NCBI RefSeq assembly: GCF_000730165.1
Contig: NZ_CP022111.1
Span: 186,001 to 250,000, forward strand
Origin: Nitrospirillum viridazoti CBAmc
Lineage (GTDB): Bacteria > Pseudomonadota > Alphaproteobacteria > Azospirillales > Azospirillaceae
Length of the DNA: 64,000 nt
Direction: 5' to 3'
A program made the translations under genes and the position numbers. The stretch's first letter is position 1. Each line of letters begins with the position of its first letter. The notes below the pieces were generated by a model, which saw only the letters and a program-made list of their open reading frames with translations, was not told the DNA's origin and searched no databases. Below are positions 1 through 8,104 of this stretch, piece by piece.

Positions 1-2
1 TC

Positions 3-146
3 GCCGGCGCCATGATGGATGGCCTATCGCTGCAGGAGACCGATCGCCGCGCCAAGGGGTCGGAGGAAATTGCCGCCCTGGCCGGCGAAATCCTGGCCCG
101 ACTGGGCGGCACCCTGGCGTCCGGCACCCGCAGCGCAAGCGCCTGA
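3..146 (+). CDS. C-terminal end of an unidentified protein (5' truncated by window edge)
   Basis: An open frame runs in from the left edge and stops with TGA at 144-146. The visible tail is about 47 residues, mostly helical and charged (an EEIAALAGEILARLGG stretch followed by a Ser/Ala-rich end). It lies on the same strand as the dioxygenase genes that follow, with a 106-bp gap. I do not recognise the family from this fragment. The call rests only on frame openness and coding-like codon use, so it is moderate at best. Confidence 0.45.
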   Translation, partial: AGAMMDGLSLQETDRRAKGSEEIAALAGEILARLGGTLASGTRSASA

Positions 147-252
147 GGCTGGGCTGCATCCGCGCGGGTGCCTTCATTGCACGGGGTGCGCGCGGCGGTG
201 TATACCCGACCAGCCGCCTGGGGGGCTTGGGCGGCGCTGGGTTGGGGTTGCC

Positions 253-1515
253 ATGCAAATCTTGTCGCGCCTGCTTTCGCGCCGTTCGCCCGCAACCGTG
301 GAGGTGGCGGCGCCGGTTCTGCCGGACGTGGTCATCGCGGAACCGTTCCATGCCTTCATCCATCGGCTGAACGCCATCACCGTGCCCGGTGACCTGCGTG
401 CCATCCGCGGCGGGCGGGCGCTGCAGGCCATCGTCATGGATGAGGCGGGGGCCCAGGTCCGGGTGGGGCAGATCACCCAGTCCGCTCCCGGCGTCGATCG
501 CATCGCCTTCCAGGAGTTCCCGGACGGGACGGGCCCCGCCTTCTGGCTGTTCGTGGTCGAACCGTTGGGCGAGGCCGATCCAGCCCCCCTGGTGCCGGCG
601 CTGCGCGCCTTGGCGGTCAGCCTGGGCCAGCGGCCGCTGCTGGCGGTGGGCTGCGAAGGTCCCCGCCTGGACCGCGCCCAGCTGAGCTTCGCCATGATCA
701 GCGACGAGCCGCCGGCCGCCACCCTGCCGCCCCTGGACCAGCCGGTGGTGGACGGAAGCGCGCTGTCGCCGGAACAGCGGCAATGGCGGGAAGAGGGGGT
801 GGCCATCCTCAAGGGCTTCCTGCCCGACGATCTGCTGGATCCCTACATCGCCCGGCGCGAGCAGGTGAGCCGGCCGGGGGGCTGGCGCTCCCCCACGCCC
901 TATATGCACGTGGAGGAGTTGCGGCGCATCTGCCTGCACCCGCCCCTGATGGGGGTGCTGAACAGCCTGGTGGGGGAGGAGATGCTGCTGCACCTCAATC
1001 TCACCGGCTGGGTGTCCACCGAGCGCGACTGGCATCAGGATGAGTATCTGAGCCCACCCTTCGTGAACAGCTGGTACGCCGCCGTGTGGATCGCGCTGGA
1101 CCGCATCCATCCCGACGCCGGCCCCTTCGAATACATCCCCGGTTCCCACCGCTGGCCCCTGCTGCGCGGCGCGCGCGTGCGCCAGTTCATGACGGATGAG
1201 GAACGGCGCCTCGCCGCCGTGACCGACAGCGGCTATGACGCCTGGCCCAGCGTCACCCAGTCCTACGTCGCGCCCATCGTGGAGGCGGAGATCGCCCGGC
1301 GCGGTGTCGAAAAGCGGGCCTTCTTGGCGGAGAAGGGCGACGTGCTGGTCTGGCACGGCCGCCTTATGCATCGCGGTTCCCCCGCGCGGCAGCCGGGATT
1401 GGAGCGGCGGTCACTGATCGCCCACTACACCGGTGTGAACCACCGCCCCGATATGCCGGACCGCCGGGTCGAGGCTGGCGGACAATACGCCGTGTTCCAC
1501 ACCCCCCTGATATGA
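253..1515 (+). CDS. Phytanoyl-CoA dioxygenase (PhyH) family protein, copy 1
   Basis: Predicted non-haem Fe(II)/2-oxoglutarate dioxygenase of 420 residues. The C-terminal half carries the facial triad: His261 and Asp263 in WHQDEYLSPPF and the distal His373 in RLMHRGS. The N-terminal ~165 residues are a less conserved domain. The frame is open from position 19, but ATG 253 is chosen because it aligns with the start of the tandem paralogue that follows (both begin M-x-x-LSRL-x-x-R); codons upstream look non-coding. The family hydroxylates CoA esters or small molecules in the cytoplasm; the substrate cannot be read from sequence. Copy 2 begins 31 bp downstream, so co-transcription is likely. Confidence 0.85.
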   Translation: MQILSRLLSRRSPATVEVAAPVLPDVVIAEPFHAFIHRLNAITVPGDLRAIRGGRALQAIVMDEAGAQVRVGQITQSAPGVDRIAFQEFPDGTGPAFWLFVVEPLGEADPAPLVPALRALAVSLGQRPLLAVGCEGPRLDRAQLSFAMISDEPPAATLPPLDQPVVDGSALSPEQRQWREEGVAILKGFLPDDLLDPYIARREQVSRPGGWRSPTPYMHVEELRRICLHPPLMGVLNSLVGEEMLLHLNLTGWVSTERDWHQDEYLSPPFVNSWYAAVWIALDRIHPDAGPFEYIPGSHRWPLLRGARVRQFMTDEERRLAAVTDSGYDAWPSVTQSYVAPIVEAEIARRGVEKRAFLAEKGDVLVWHGRLMHRGSPARQPGLERRSLIAHYTGVNHRPDMPDRRVEAGGQYAVFHTPLI

Positions 1516-1546
1516 CCCCTTTCCCCGTGATGAGCCGGCCCTCCCG

Positions 1547-2836
1547 ATGACCTTCCTGTCCCGCCTGTTCGGCCGCCGGCCGGCTTCCGCACCCCTCGAC
1601 GCGCCGCCGGCGACGCTTCCGCCACTGCTGATCGTGGAGCGGGTGGTGACGCGCGTGGCCCACCTGGAGGTCGTGGAGGTGCCGGGGGACATCCGGGCCG
1701 GCCGGGCGGAGCGGAAGCTGCACGCCCTGCTGGTCGACGAGGCCACCGGCCTGGCGCGCCAGGGCCCGCTGGTGTCACGCACGCCGGATGGCCTGTTCGA
1801 GGGCGACCTGCGCTGTGACCGCGTCACCGTGCCAGCGTTCCCCACGGGGTGCGGTCCTGTCTATTGGCTGTTCGTGGCCGAGGCGGAGGAGGCGCCGGAC
1901 GCCCAGGCGCTGGCGCCCGCGCTGTTGGCCCTGGCGGGCACGCTTGGGGACCGGCCGCCCCTGGGCGCCCTCTGCTACGGCACGCCGCAGGACACCAGCG
2001 GCGGCATTCGCTTTTCCATGTTGAGCGACCATCCCGACCCCCAGGGCCTGCCGCCGCTGGACCAGCCGGTGGTGGACGAGGCCGCGCTGACCCCCGAACA
2101 GCGGCAATGGCGGCGCGAGGGTGTCGTGCTGCTCAAGGGCTTCCTCGGCGATGACCTGCTGGACCCCTATATCAAGCGGCGGGAGCAGGTGGACCGGGCG
2201 CTGGGCTGGATCACCCCCACCCCCTACATGCAGGTGGAGGAGTTGCGGCGCATCTGCCTGCACCCACCGCTCATGGCCATCATGAACAGCCTGATCGGGG
2301 AGGAGATGATGCTGCATCTGAACCTCACCGGCTGGGCCTCGACCGAGCGCAACTGGCATCAGGACGAATATCTCAGCCCGCCCTTCGTCAACGGTTGGTA
2401 CGCCGCTGTGTGGATCGCCCTGGACCGCATCGACCCGGATTCCGGGCCGTTCGAATACGTTCCGGGCTCCCACCGCTGGCCCTTGCTGCAGGGCGAGAGG
2501 GTGCGGCAGTTCATGTCGGCGGCGGAGCGCGACCGCGTCACCGGCACCACCGGCAGCGCCTCCTGGCCGCACCTGACGCAACGCTACGTCACCCCCGCCA
2601 TCGAGGCGGAGATCGCGGCCCAGGGGGTGGAGACGCGCCGCTTCCTGGGGGAGAAGGGCGACGTGCTGATCTGGCACGGCCGGTTGATGCACCGCGGCTC
2701 GGCGCCGAACCGCCCGGGGGTGGAGCGGCGGTCGCTGATCGGCCACTACACGGGCGTGAATCATCGTCCGGACATGCCCAACCGGCGCTTCGACCATGGC
2801 GGGTACTATGCCGTGTTCGACTATCCGTTAAAGTAG
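1547..2836 (+). CDS. Phytanoyl-CoA dioxygenase (PhyH) family protein, copy 2
   Basis: Predicted Fe(II)/2-oxoglutarate dioxygenase of 429 residues and a clear tandem paralogue of the preceding gene. It keeps the same triad (His271 and Asp273 in WHQDEYL, distal His382 in RLMHRGS) and the long block from DQPVVDEAALTPEQRQW to the C-terminus with few changes. The N-terminal domain has diverged much more, as expected if the catalytic domain is under stronger constraint. It lies 31 bp after copy 1 and 76 bp before an AraC-type regulator on the same strand. Substrate unknown. Confidence 0.87.
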   Translation: MTFLSRLFGRRPASAPLDAPPATLPPLLIVERVVTRVAHLEVVEVPGDIRAGRAERKLHALLVDEATGLARQGPLVSRTPDGLFEGDLRCDRVTVPAFPTGCGPVYWLFVAEAEEAPDAQALAPALLALAGTLGDRPPLGALCYGTPQDTSGGIRFSMLSDHPDPQGLPPLDQPVVDEAALTPEQRQWRREGVVLLKGFLGDDLLDPYIKRREQVDRALGWITPTPYMQVEELRRICLHPPLMAIMNSLIGEEMMLHLNLTGWASTERNWHQDEYLSPPFVNGWYAAVWIALDRIDPDSGPFEYVPGSHRWPLLQGERVRQFMSAAERDRVTGTTGSASWPHLTQRYVTPAIEAEIAAQGVETRRFLGEKGDVLIWHGRLMHRGSAPNRPGVERRSLIGHYTGVNHRPDMPNRRFDHGGYYAVFDYPLK

Positions 2837-2912
2837 GCGCGGGCGCCGGGGCCTCCCCAGTCGGGATGATCTGTGTCAAGCTGGCCGGCAGCCGCGCTGT
2901 CGGGGCCCGCCC

Positions 2913-3812
2913 ATGACCGTTCCGTCCTCTCGCCTACTGTCGATCCGCCGCCATGACGGCCCGCAGGACACCTGGCATGTGGCCAGCCTGGCGCCCCCGC
3001 CGGTGCTGTCGGGCCTGGTGGATGGGTATGCCGACTATCGCGAGCGGACCAGTTTCACCACCCGCCGGGAATTGCCCCACGCCCAGGCCGTCCTGATCGT
3101 CAACCTGGCGGAGCCGATCGGCATCGTGGGCGGCGACGGGCGGCCGATCACCCTGCGGGCCGGTGAGGGCTTCGTGGCCGGTGCCCACCTGGCCCCGGCG
3201 CTGTCCCGGTCGGGCGGCACCCAGGCGGGGATGCATGTCTTCCTGCCGCTCTCCGGCCTGCGACGCCTGCTGGGCTGTCCGCTGACGGATCTGGTCGACC
3301 GCGCGGTGCCCCTGGACGCTGTCCTGGGCCCGGCGGGGACGCGGCTGGGCCAGGCGCTGGCGGAGGCGCCGGACGGAACCGGCCGCATGGCCGCGTTGGA
3401 CGATGCGCTGACCCGTCGCTTCGCCGCCACGCCCGCCCTGCCGGGGGCCCAGGCGCACGCGCTGGCCCTGCTTCGTGGCCGGCCCGACCTGGACATCGCC
3501 GACATCGCGCGGGACATCGGGTGGAGCGCCAAGCATCTTGCCAATCGTGTGAAGGACGCGCTGGGCGTGGGGCCGCGCACCTACCGCCGCCTGATGCGGT
3601 TCGAGGCGCTGACCAAGCGGCTGGGGGCCGGGCCGCCGGATGAGGGCAGCGGCGGCTGGGCCGGCATCGCCATCGATGCCGGCTATTGCGACCAGTCGCA
3701 CATGATCCGGGAATTTCGGGAGTTCGCCGGGCTGACGCCGGGGCAATACCTGGCCCAGTCCCTTCCGGACGGCGGCGGCCTGGTGGAGGCCGGGATAGGG
3801 GAGGTTATTTAG
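2913..3812 (+). CDS. AraC family transcriptional regulator
   Basis: 299-residue DNA-binding regulator. The last ~100 residues form the double helix-turn-helix of the AraC/XylS family: first HTH around DIADIARDIGWSAKHLANRVK, and the second with the usual GYCDQSHMIREFREFAGLTPGQYL signature. The N-terminal ~180 residues form a cupin-like sensor region (no ligand identified). It follows the two PhyH genes in the same direction and probably regulates them or belongs to the same operon; that link is inferred from position only. Confidence 0.88.
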   Translation: MTVPSSRLLSIRRHDGPQDTWHVASLAPPPVLSGLVDGYADYRERTSFTTRRELPHAQAVLIVNLAEPIGIVGGDGRPITLRAGEGFVAGAHLAPALSRSGGTQAGMHVFLPLSGLRRLLGCPLTDLVDRAVPLDAVLGPAGTRLGQALAEAPDGTGRMAALDDALTRRFAATPALPGAQAHALALLRGRPDLDIADIARDIGWSAKHLANRVKDALGVGPRTYRRLMRFEALTKRLGAGPPDEGSGGWAGIAIDAGYCDQSHMIREFREFAGLTPGQYLAQSLPDGGGLVEAGIGEVI

Positions 3813-3889
3813 ATCCAATCCAGGCCGCGCCGTTCGGCCCTATGGTCGGGCCAGCGGCATCGTCGCCGCCTGACAGGAGACTGAGCCCC

Positions 3890-4315
3890 ATGCCCACCCG
3901 TTCCCTGATTCCCTGCCTGCGTTATCAGGATGCGCCGGCCGCCATCGACTTCCTGTGCGCCGCCTTCGGCTTCCAACGCCACGCCGTCTACGCCGACGAC
4001 CAGGACCCCAACCTCATCCACCACGCCCAGCTGACGCTGGGCGACGGCATGGTCATGCTGGGATCCGCCCAGCCCGGGCCGTCAACCGACGCCTATCGCT
4101 GGAAAACGGCGGCGGAGGCGGGGGGCGTCACGGCGTGCATCTACATCGTCGTCGACGACCTGGACGCCCACCACGACCGCGCCCGCGCCGCCGGGGCGGA
4201 GGTCGTGACCCCACCGCACGACAATGAAGGCTACCCCGGCCGGGGCTACCACGCCCGCGACCCGGAAGGAAACAGCTGGAGCTTCGGCACCTATGATCCC
4301 TGGGCGCCGCTTTGA
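3890..4315 (+). CDS. VOC superfamily (glyoxalase/bleomycin-resistance-like, PhnB-like) protein
   Basis: 141-residue single-domain protein with the paired beta-alpha-beta-beta-beta pattern of the vicinal-oxygen-chelate fold, opening with SLIPCLRYQDAPAAIDFL and ending with the typical GY-x-ARDPEGNSWSFGTY. The frame extends upstream, but ATG 3890 has a good Shine-Dalgarno (ACAGGAGAC, 3873-3881) and matches the normal family start. The family includes glyoxalases, dioxygenases and binding proteins; this branch usually has no assigned reaction. It converges on bcp across a strong hairpin. Confidence 0.8.
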   Translation: MPTRSLIPCLRYQDAPAAIDFLCAAFGFQRHAVYADDQDPNLIHHAQLTLGDGMVMLGSAQPGPSTDAYRWKTAAEAGGVTACIYIVVDDLDAHHDRARAAGAEVVTPPHDNEGYPGRGYHARDPEGNSWSFGTYDPWAPL

Positions 4316-4335
4316 GGTCGACGCTTCGATGACCA

Positions 4336-4360
4336 GCGGCGGGCGTATCCGGCCCGCCGC
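4336..4360. terminator. Hairpin between convergent genes (probable bidirectional terminator)
   Basis: Perfect 9-bp stem GCGGCGGGC (4336-4344) and GCCCGCCGC (4352-4360) with a 7-nt loop, lying between the stops of the VOC gene (4315, plus) and bcp (4372, minus). No U-tract follows on either strand, so this rests on stem strength and convergent context. Confidence 0.5.
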
Positions 4361-4371
4361 CTTAGCCCTGC

Positions 4372-4836
4372 TTACAGCGCCTGTACCGCCGCCAGCACGG
4401 CGTCGACGTGGCCGGGCACCTTGACCTTGCGCCAGACCTGGGCCACCTGGCCGTCCTTGCCGATCAGGAAGGTGGCGCGCTCGATACCCATGTATTTGCG
4501 GCCGTACATGTTCTTTTCCACCCACACGCCATAGCGCTCGCACACGTCGTTGTCGGCGTCGGACGCCAGGGTGAAGGGCAGGTTGTACTTCTTCTTGAAC
4601 TTGTCGTGGCTGGCCACGCTGTCCTTGGACACGCCGATGATGGTGGCGTCCACCTTCTCGAAGTGTGGCAGGGACTCGCCGAAGCCGCAGGCCTCGGCCG
4701 TGCAGCCGCTGGTGTCGTCCTTGGGGTAGAAGTACAGCACCACCGGACGGCCTTTCAGCGAAGACAGGGTGACGCTGCCGCCACCATCGGTGGGCATGGT
4801 AAAATCCGGGGCGGGGGTTCCGACCTCAACGGCCAT
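4372..4836 (-). CDS. bcp: Thiol peroxidase Bcp (bacterioferritin comigratory protein, peroxiredoxin)
   Basis: 154-residue atypical 2-Cys peroxiredoxin that reduces H2O2 and organic hydroperoxides in the cytoplasm with thioredoxin as donor. Peroxidatic Cys45 and resolving Cys50 are visible in DDTSGCTAEACGF, the Bcp spacing. Length matches the family. The frame is open 33 codons further upstream, but ATG 4836 begins the conserved MAVEVGTPAPDF and is preceded by AAGGAAAAGC. It lies 95 bp downstream of glnE on the same strand, which may give read-through. Confidence 0.93.
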   Translation of the reverse strand: MAVEVGTPAPDFTMPTDGGGSVTLSSLKGRPVVLYFYPKDDTSGCTAEACGFGESLPHFEKVDATIIGVSKDSVASHDKFKKKYNLPFTLASDADNDVCERYGVWVEKNMYGRKYMGIERATFLIGKDGQVAQVWRKVKVPGHVDAVLAAVQAL

Positions 4837-4931
4837 GGTGCTTTTCCTTCCTGGTTCGGGCCTGGGTTCGTGCCGAGGTTTGCGACGGTGGACTGATGAC
4901 GGGGCGGATACGGTCCAGCCCGCCGGTTGGA

Positions 4932-7907
4932 TCAAGGGGCCGGCGCCGGCGGGCGGGCGGCGGGTTCCTCCACCACCTTCCGGAACAGGGCGTGGGCCTG
5001 GGCCGCCGCGGCGCGGATCTTTGCCTCCGCCGCGTCGAAGTCAAGGCCATGGCCCACCGCTTCGGCCAGGGCCAGGCGCAGGGCCGGCGGCGCCTCCGCC
5101 ACCTTGACCTCGCCCTCCACCGTCAGGCGCAGGAAGGCCTGCACCCGGCGCCACAGCCGGTGGATGTCGATTAGGGCGTCGGCGTCCGCTGCATCCAGCA
5201 GCCCGGTGTCCCGCAGGCGGGCCAGGGCGCCGGTGGTGTTGGGGTCCAGGATGCCGGGATGGTCGGCGGCATGGCGTAGGGTCAGGTATTGCACCAGGAA
5301 CTGGATGTCGACCATGCCGCCGCGCACATGCTTCACCGACCAGGGGTCCTTGGTGTGGTGCTCCTTGTCCATGCGGACGCGCATGTCGGCCACGTCGGCC
5401 AGAAGCTTGTCCGGGTCGCGCGGCTGCACCAGCACGGCGTGGATGGCCTCGGCCAGTCGCGTGCGCAGGGCCGGCGGCCCGGTCAGTACCCGGGCGCGCG
5501 TCAGGGCCATATGCTCCCACGTCCAGGCGCTTTCGTGCTGGTAGCGGGTGAAGGCGTCCAGGCTGACGGCCAGGGGCCCCTTGTTGCCGGAGGGGCGCAG
5601 GCGCATGTCCACCTCGTACAGCGCGCCCTCTGCCGTGGGCACGGTGATGGCGTTGATCAGGCGCTGGGTCAGGCGGATGAAGTATTCGCTGGGCGACAGC
5701 GGCTTGGGGCCATTGGATTGGTCCGACCCATCCGGCACCTGATAGACCGTGATCAGATCCAGGTCCGATCCCAGGGACAGCGACCCCGCCCCCAGCCGCC
5801 CCATGGCCAGGATGGCCATGCCGGTTCCGTCATCCGATCCGGTTTCGAAACGACCATGGCGGAGGGCGAACTCCGCTTCCACCCGCTCATGCAGGACGGT
5901 CAGCGCCGTGTCCGCCACCTCGGTCAGGAAGGGGCCGCACTGGTCGCCGTCGGTCAGGTGCCGCAGGATCTGGATGCCGGCGCGCAGGCGCTGGTCGCTG
6001 GTCCAGCGCCGCGTCAGGTCCAGCACCTCTTCGAAGTGGTGGGCATCGGCCAGCTGGCGGAACAGCCCCTCGCGCAATTCCTGGGCGTTCGGCAGATGGT
6101 CGAAGAAGCCGGGGGTCAGCACGGCATCCAACTGCGACGGGCGCCGCGACAAGCTGTCGGCCAGGCGCGGGGCTGTGCCCATGATCAGGGCCACCAGCTC
6201 CAGCAGCTTGGGGTTGGCGTAGAACAGGCTGAACAGCTGAACCCCGGCGGGCAGGCGGCTCAGGAACTCATCGAACTTCAGGAAGGCCTGGTCGGGCTGG
6301 GCCGTGCCGCCCAGGGCCGCCAGCAGGGTGGGCACCAGCTCCGTCAGCAGCTCCCGCGCCCGGGTGCTGCGGGTGGCGCGGTAGCGGCCGTGGTGCCAGG
6401 CGCGGATTTGGGCGGCGACGGCCGAGGGGTTCTGGAAGCCCAGCCCCCGCAGGGTGGTGATGGTGTCGGGATCGTCCTCCGTCCCGGTGAAGACCAGATT
6501 GCCGGGCCCGGACAGCGGTGGCGCCTCCTCGAACAGGGCGGCGTAGCGGTCCTCCACCCGCCCCAGGGTGGCCAGCAGTTCGGTGCGGAAGGTATCGGCG
6601 TCGGCATAGCCGAGGAAGGTGGCGATGCTGGCCACGCCCTTGTCGTCCACCGGCAGCTTGTGGGTCTGCTGGTCGTCCACCATCTGCACCCGGTGTTCCA
6701 CCCGGCGCAGGAAGCGGTAGGCAGCCTTCAGATCCTCGGCCGCGTCCTCGCCCACGCGGCCGGCGGCCACCAGGGCGTCCAGCGCCATCATGGTGGCGGG
6801 CGTGCGCAGGTGGGGGTCGCGCCCGCCATAGATCAGCTGCTGGGTCTGGGCGAAGAACTCGATCTCGCGGATGCCGCCCCGGCCCAGCTTGATGTCGTGG
6901 CCGTTCACCGCCTTGTCGCGGTGGCCCTTATGCGCGCCGATCTGGCGCTTGATGGAATGGATGTCCTGGATGGCGGCGAAATCCAGGCTGCGGCGCCAGA
7001 TGAAATGGCGGATCAGGCCCATGAAGTCCTGGCCGGCCTTGCGGTCGCCCGCCACCGGCCGTGCCTTGATCATGGCCGCCCGCTCCCAGTTCTGGCCCAG
7101 GCTGCCGTAATAGGCCTCCGCGGCGGAGACGGAGACGGCCAGGGGCGTGGCGCCGGGGTCGGGGCGCAGGCGCAGGTCGGTGCGGAAGACGTAACCGTCC
7201 ACCGTCCGCTCCTCCATGATGCGCACCAGGTCGCGGGCCAGGCGCACGAAGGTGCGGGTCATCTCATCCGGGTCGCGGGCCTGCACCACGCCGTCGTCGT
7301 AAAGGACGATCAGGTCGATGTCGCTGGAGTAGTTCAGCTCCAGCGCCCCGAACTTGCCCATGGCCAGCACGATCAGGCCGCTGCCGGCCTCCGGATCGTT
7401 CTCGGCGTCGGGCAATCGGATGTCGCCCTTGGCGGCCAGTTGGCGCAGCAGGTGGCGGGCGGTCAGGCGCAGGGCCGCCTCCGCCAGCTGGCTCAGCGCG
7501 CCAGTCACCTGCTCCAGCGTCCAGGCTTCCGCGATGTCGGCGGCGGCGATCAGCAGGGCGGCGCGGCGCTTGGCCACGCGCAACGCCTTCATCAGCCGGT
7601 CGGTGGTGGTCGCCCCGCCCACCTCAGCCCACAGCCCCTCCAACAGGTCCATGAAGGCGGCGTCGAAGCCCAGGGTGGCCACCTGGCGGAAAAAAGCCTG
7701 TTCCTTCAGCAGGGCCTGGCCCAGGAAGGGGCTGTTGCCCAGGATGGCCCGCAGCAAGGCCCCGCCCGTCTCATCCGCCGCGTAGGTTCGGGCGAATTCC
7801 GCCAGTTCCATGTCGCCGGAGTCCTCCGCCCGGCGCTGCCAGGACTCCAGCCCGCGGGCCAGAAGTTCGGTATCTGCCGCTTGGGGTAGGGATTTCGCAT
7901 TGAACAT
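4932..7907 (-). CDS. glnE: Bifunctional glutamine synthetase adenylyltransferase/deadenylase
   Basis: 991-residue enzyme that adds AMP to, or removes it from, glutamine synthetase in response to PII, controlling ammonium assimilation. The two nucleotidyltransferase domains are both visible: the deadenylase domain near residue ~194 with SSDIDLIVLYDD and the adenylylase domain near ~715 with GSDLDLITVYQ, matching the two DxD centres of E. coli GlnE. An Ala/Pro-rich C-terminal tail ends at 4932. It is divergent from the AsmA-like gene, with the promoters in the ~200 bp between them. Confidence 0.95.
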   Translation of the reverse strand: MFNAKSLPQAADTELLARGLESWQRRAEDSGDMELAEFARTYAADETGGALLRAILGNSPFLGQALLKEQAFFRQVATLGFDAAFMDLLEGLWAEVGGATTTDRLMKALRVAKRRAALLIAAADIAEAWTLEQVTGALSQLAEAALRLTARHLLRQLAAKGDIRLPDAENDPEAGSGLIVLAMGKFGALELNYSSDIDLIVLYDDGVVQARDPDEMTRTFVRLARDLVRIMEERTVDGYVFRTDLRLRPDPGATPLAVSVSAAEAYYGSLGQNWERAAMIKARPVAGDRKAGQDFMGLIRHFIWRRSLDFAAIQDIHSIKRQIGAHKGHRDKAVNGHDIKLGRGGIREIEFFAQTQQLIYGGRDPHLRTPATMMALDALVAAGRVGEDAAEDLKAAYRFLRRVEHRVQMVDDQQTHKLPVDDKGVASIATFLGYADADTFRTELLATLGRVEDRYAALFEEAPPLSGPGNLVFTGTEDDPDTITTLRGLGFQNPSAVAAQIRAWHHGRYRATRSTRARELLTELVPTLLAALGGTAQPDQAFLKFDEFLSRLPAGVQLFSLFYANPKLLELVALIMGTAPRLADSLSRRPSQLDAVLTPGFFDHLPNAQELREGLFRQLADAHHFEEVLDLTRRWTSDQRLRAGIQILRHLTDGDQCGPFLTEVADTALTVLHERVEAEFALRHGRFETGSDDGTGMAILAMGRLGAGSLSLGSDLDLITVYQVPDGSDQSNGPKPLSPSEYFIRLTQRLINAITVPTAEGALYEVDMRLRPSGNKGPLAVSLDAFTRYQHESAWTWEHMALTRARVLTGPPALRTRLAEAIHAVLVQPRDPDKLLADVADMRVRMDKEHHTKDPWSVKHVRGGMVDIQFLVQYLTLRHAADHPGILDPNTTGALARLRDTGLLDAADADALIDIHRLWRRVQAFLRLTVEGEVKVAEAPPALRLALAEAVGHGLDFDAAEAKIRAAAAQAHALFRKVVEEPAARPPAPAP

Positions 7908-8104
7908 GGATGTCTGACCGGGCTATGCCAGGAAACGGGCCTTGCCCCCGTGTAAACCTGTCCATCGTGACCCTATGTTGCTGGGACTGGACAAGGGGTG
8001 GGGCGGGGCCCCGTTCGCTGTTCGCCGTTTCGCGGTTGTGGATTCCCGGGGCAGAGTGCCCAAGGGGCTGCAACGCGGTCAAGCCATGCCGGAAGTTTGA
8101 GCCT

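Noticed and set aside
5289-7889. A 866-codon open frame on the plus strand opposite glnE
   Set aside because: GC-rich third positions of glnE leave the opposite strand open. The translation is His/Gln/Gly-rich with no domain, and glnE itself is certain.
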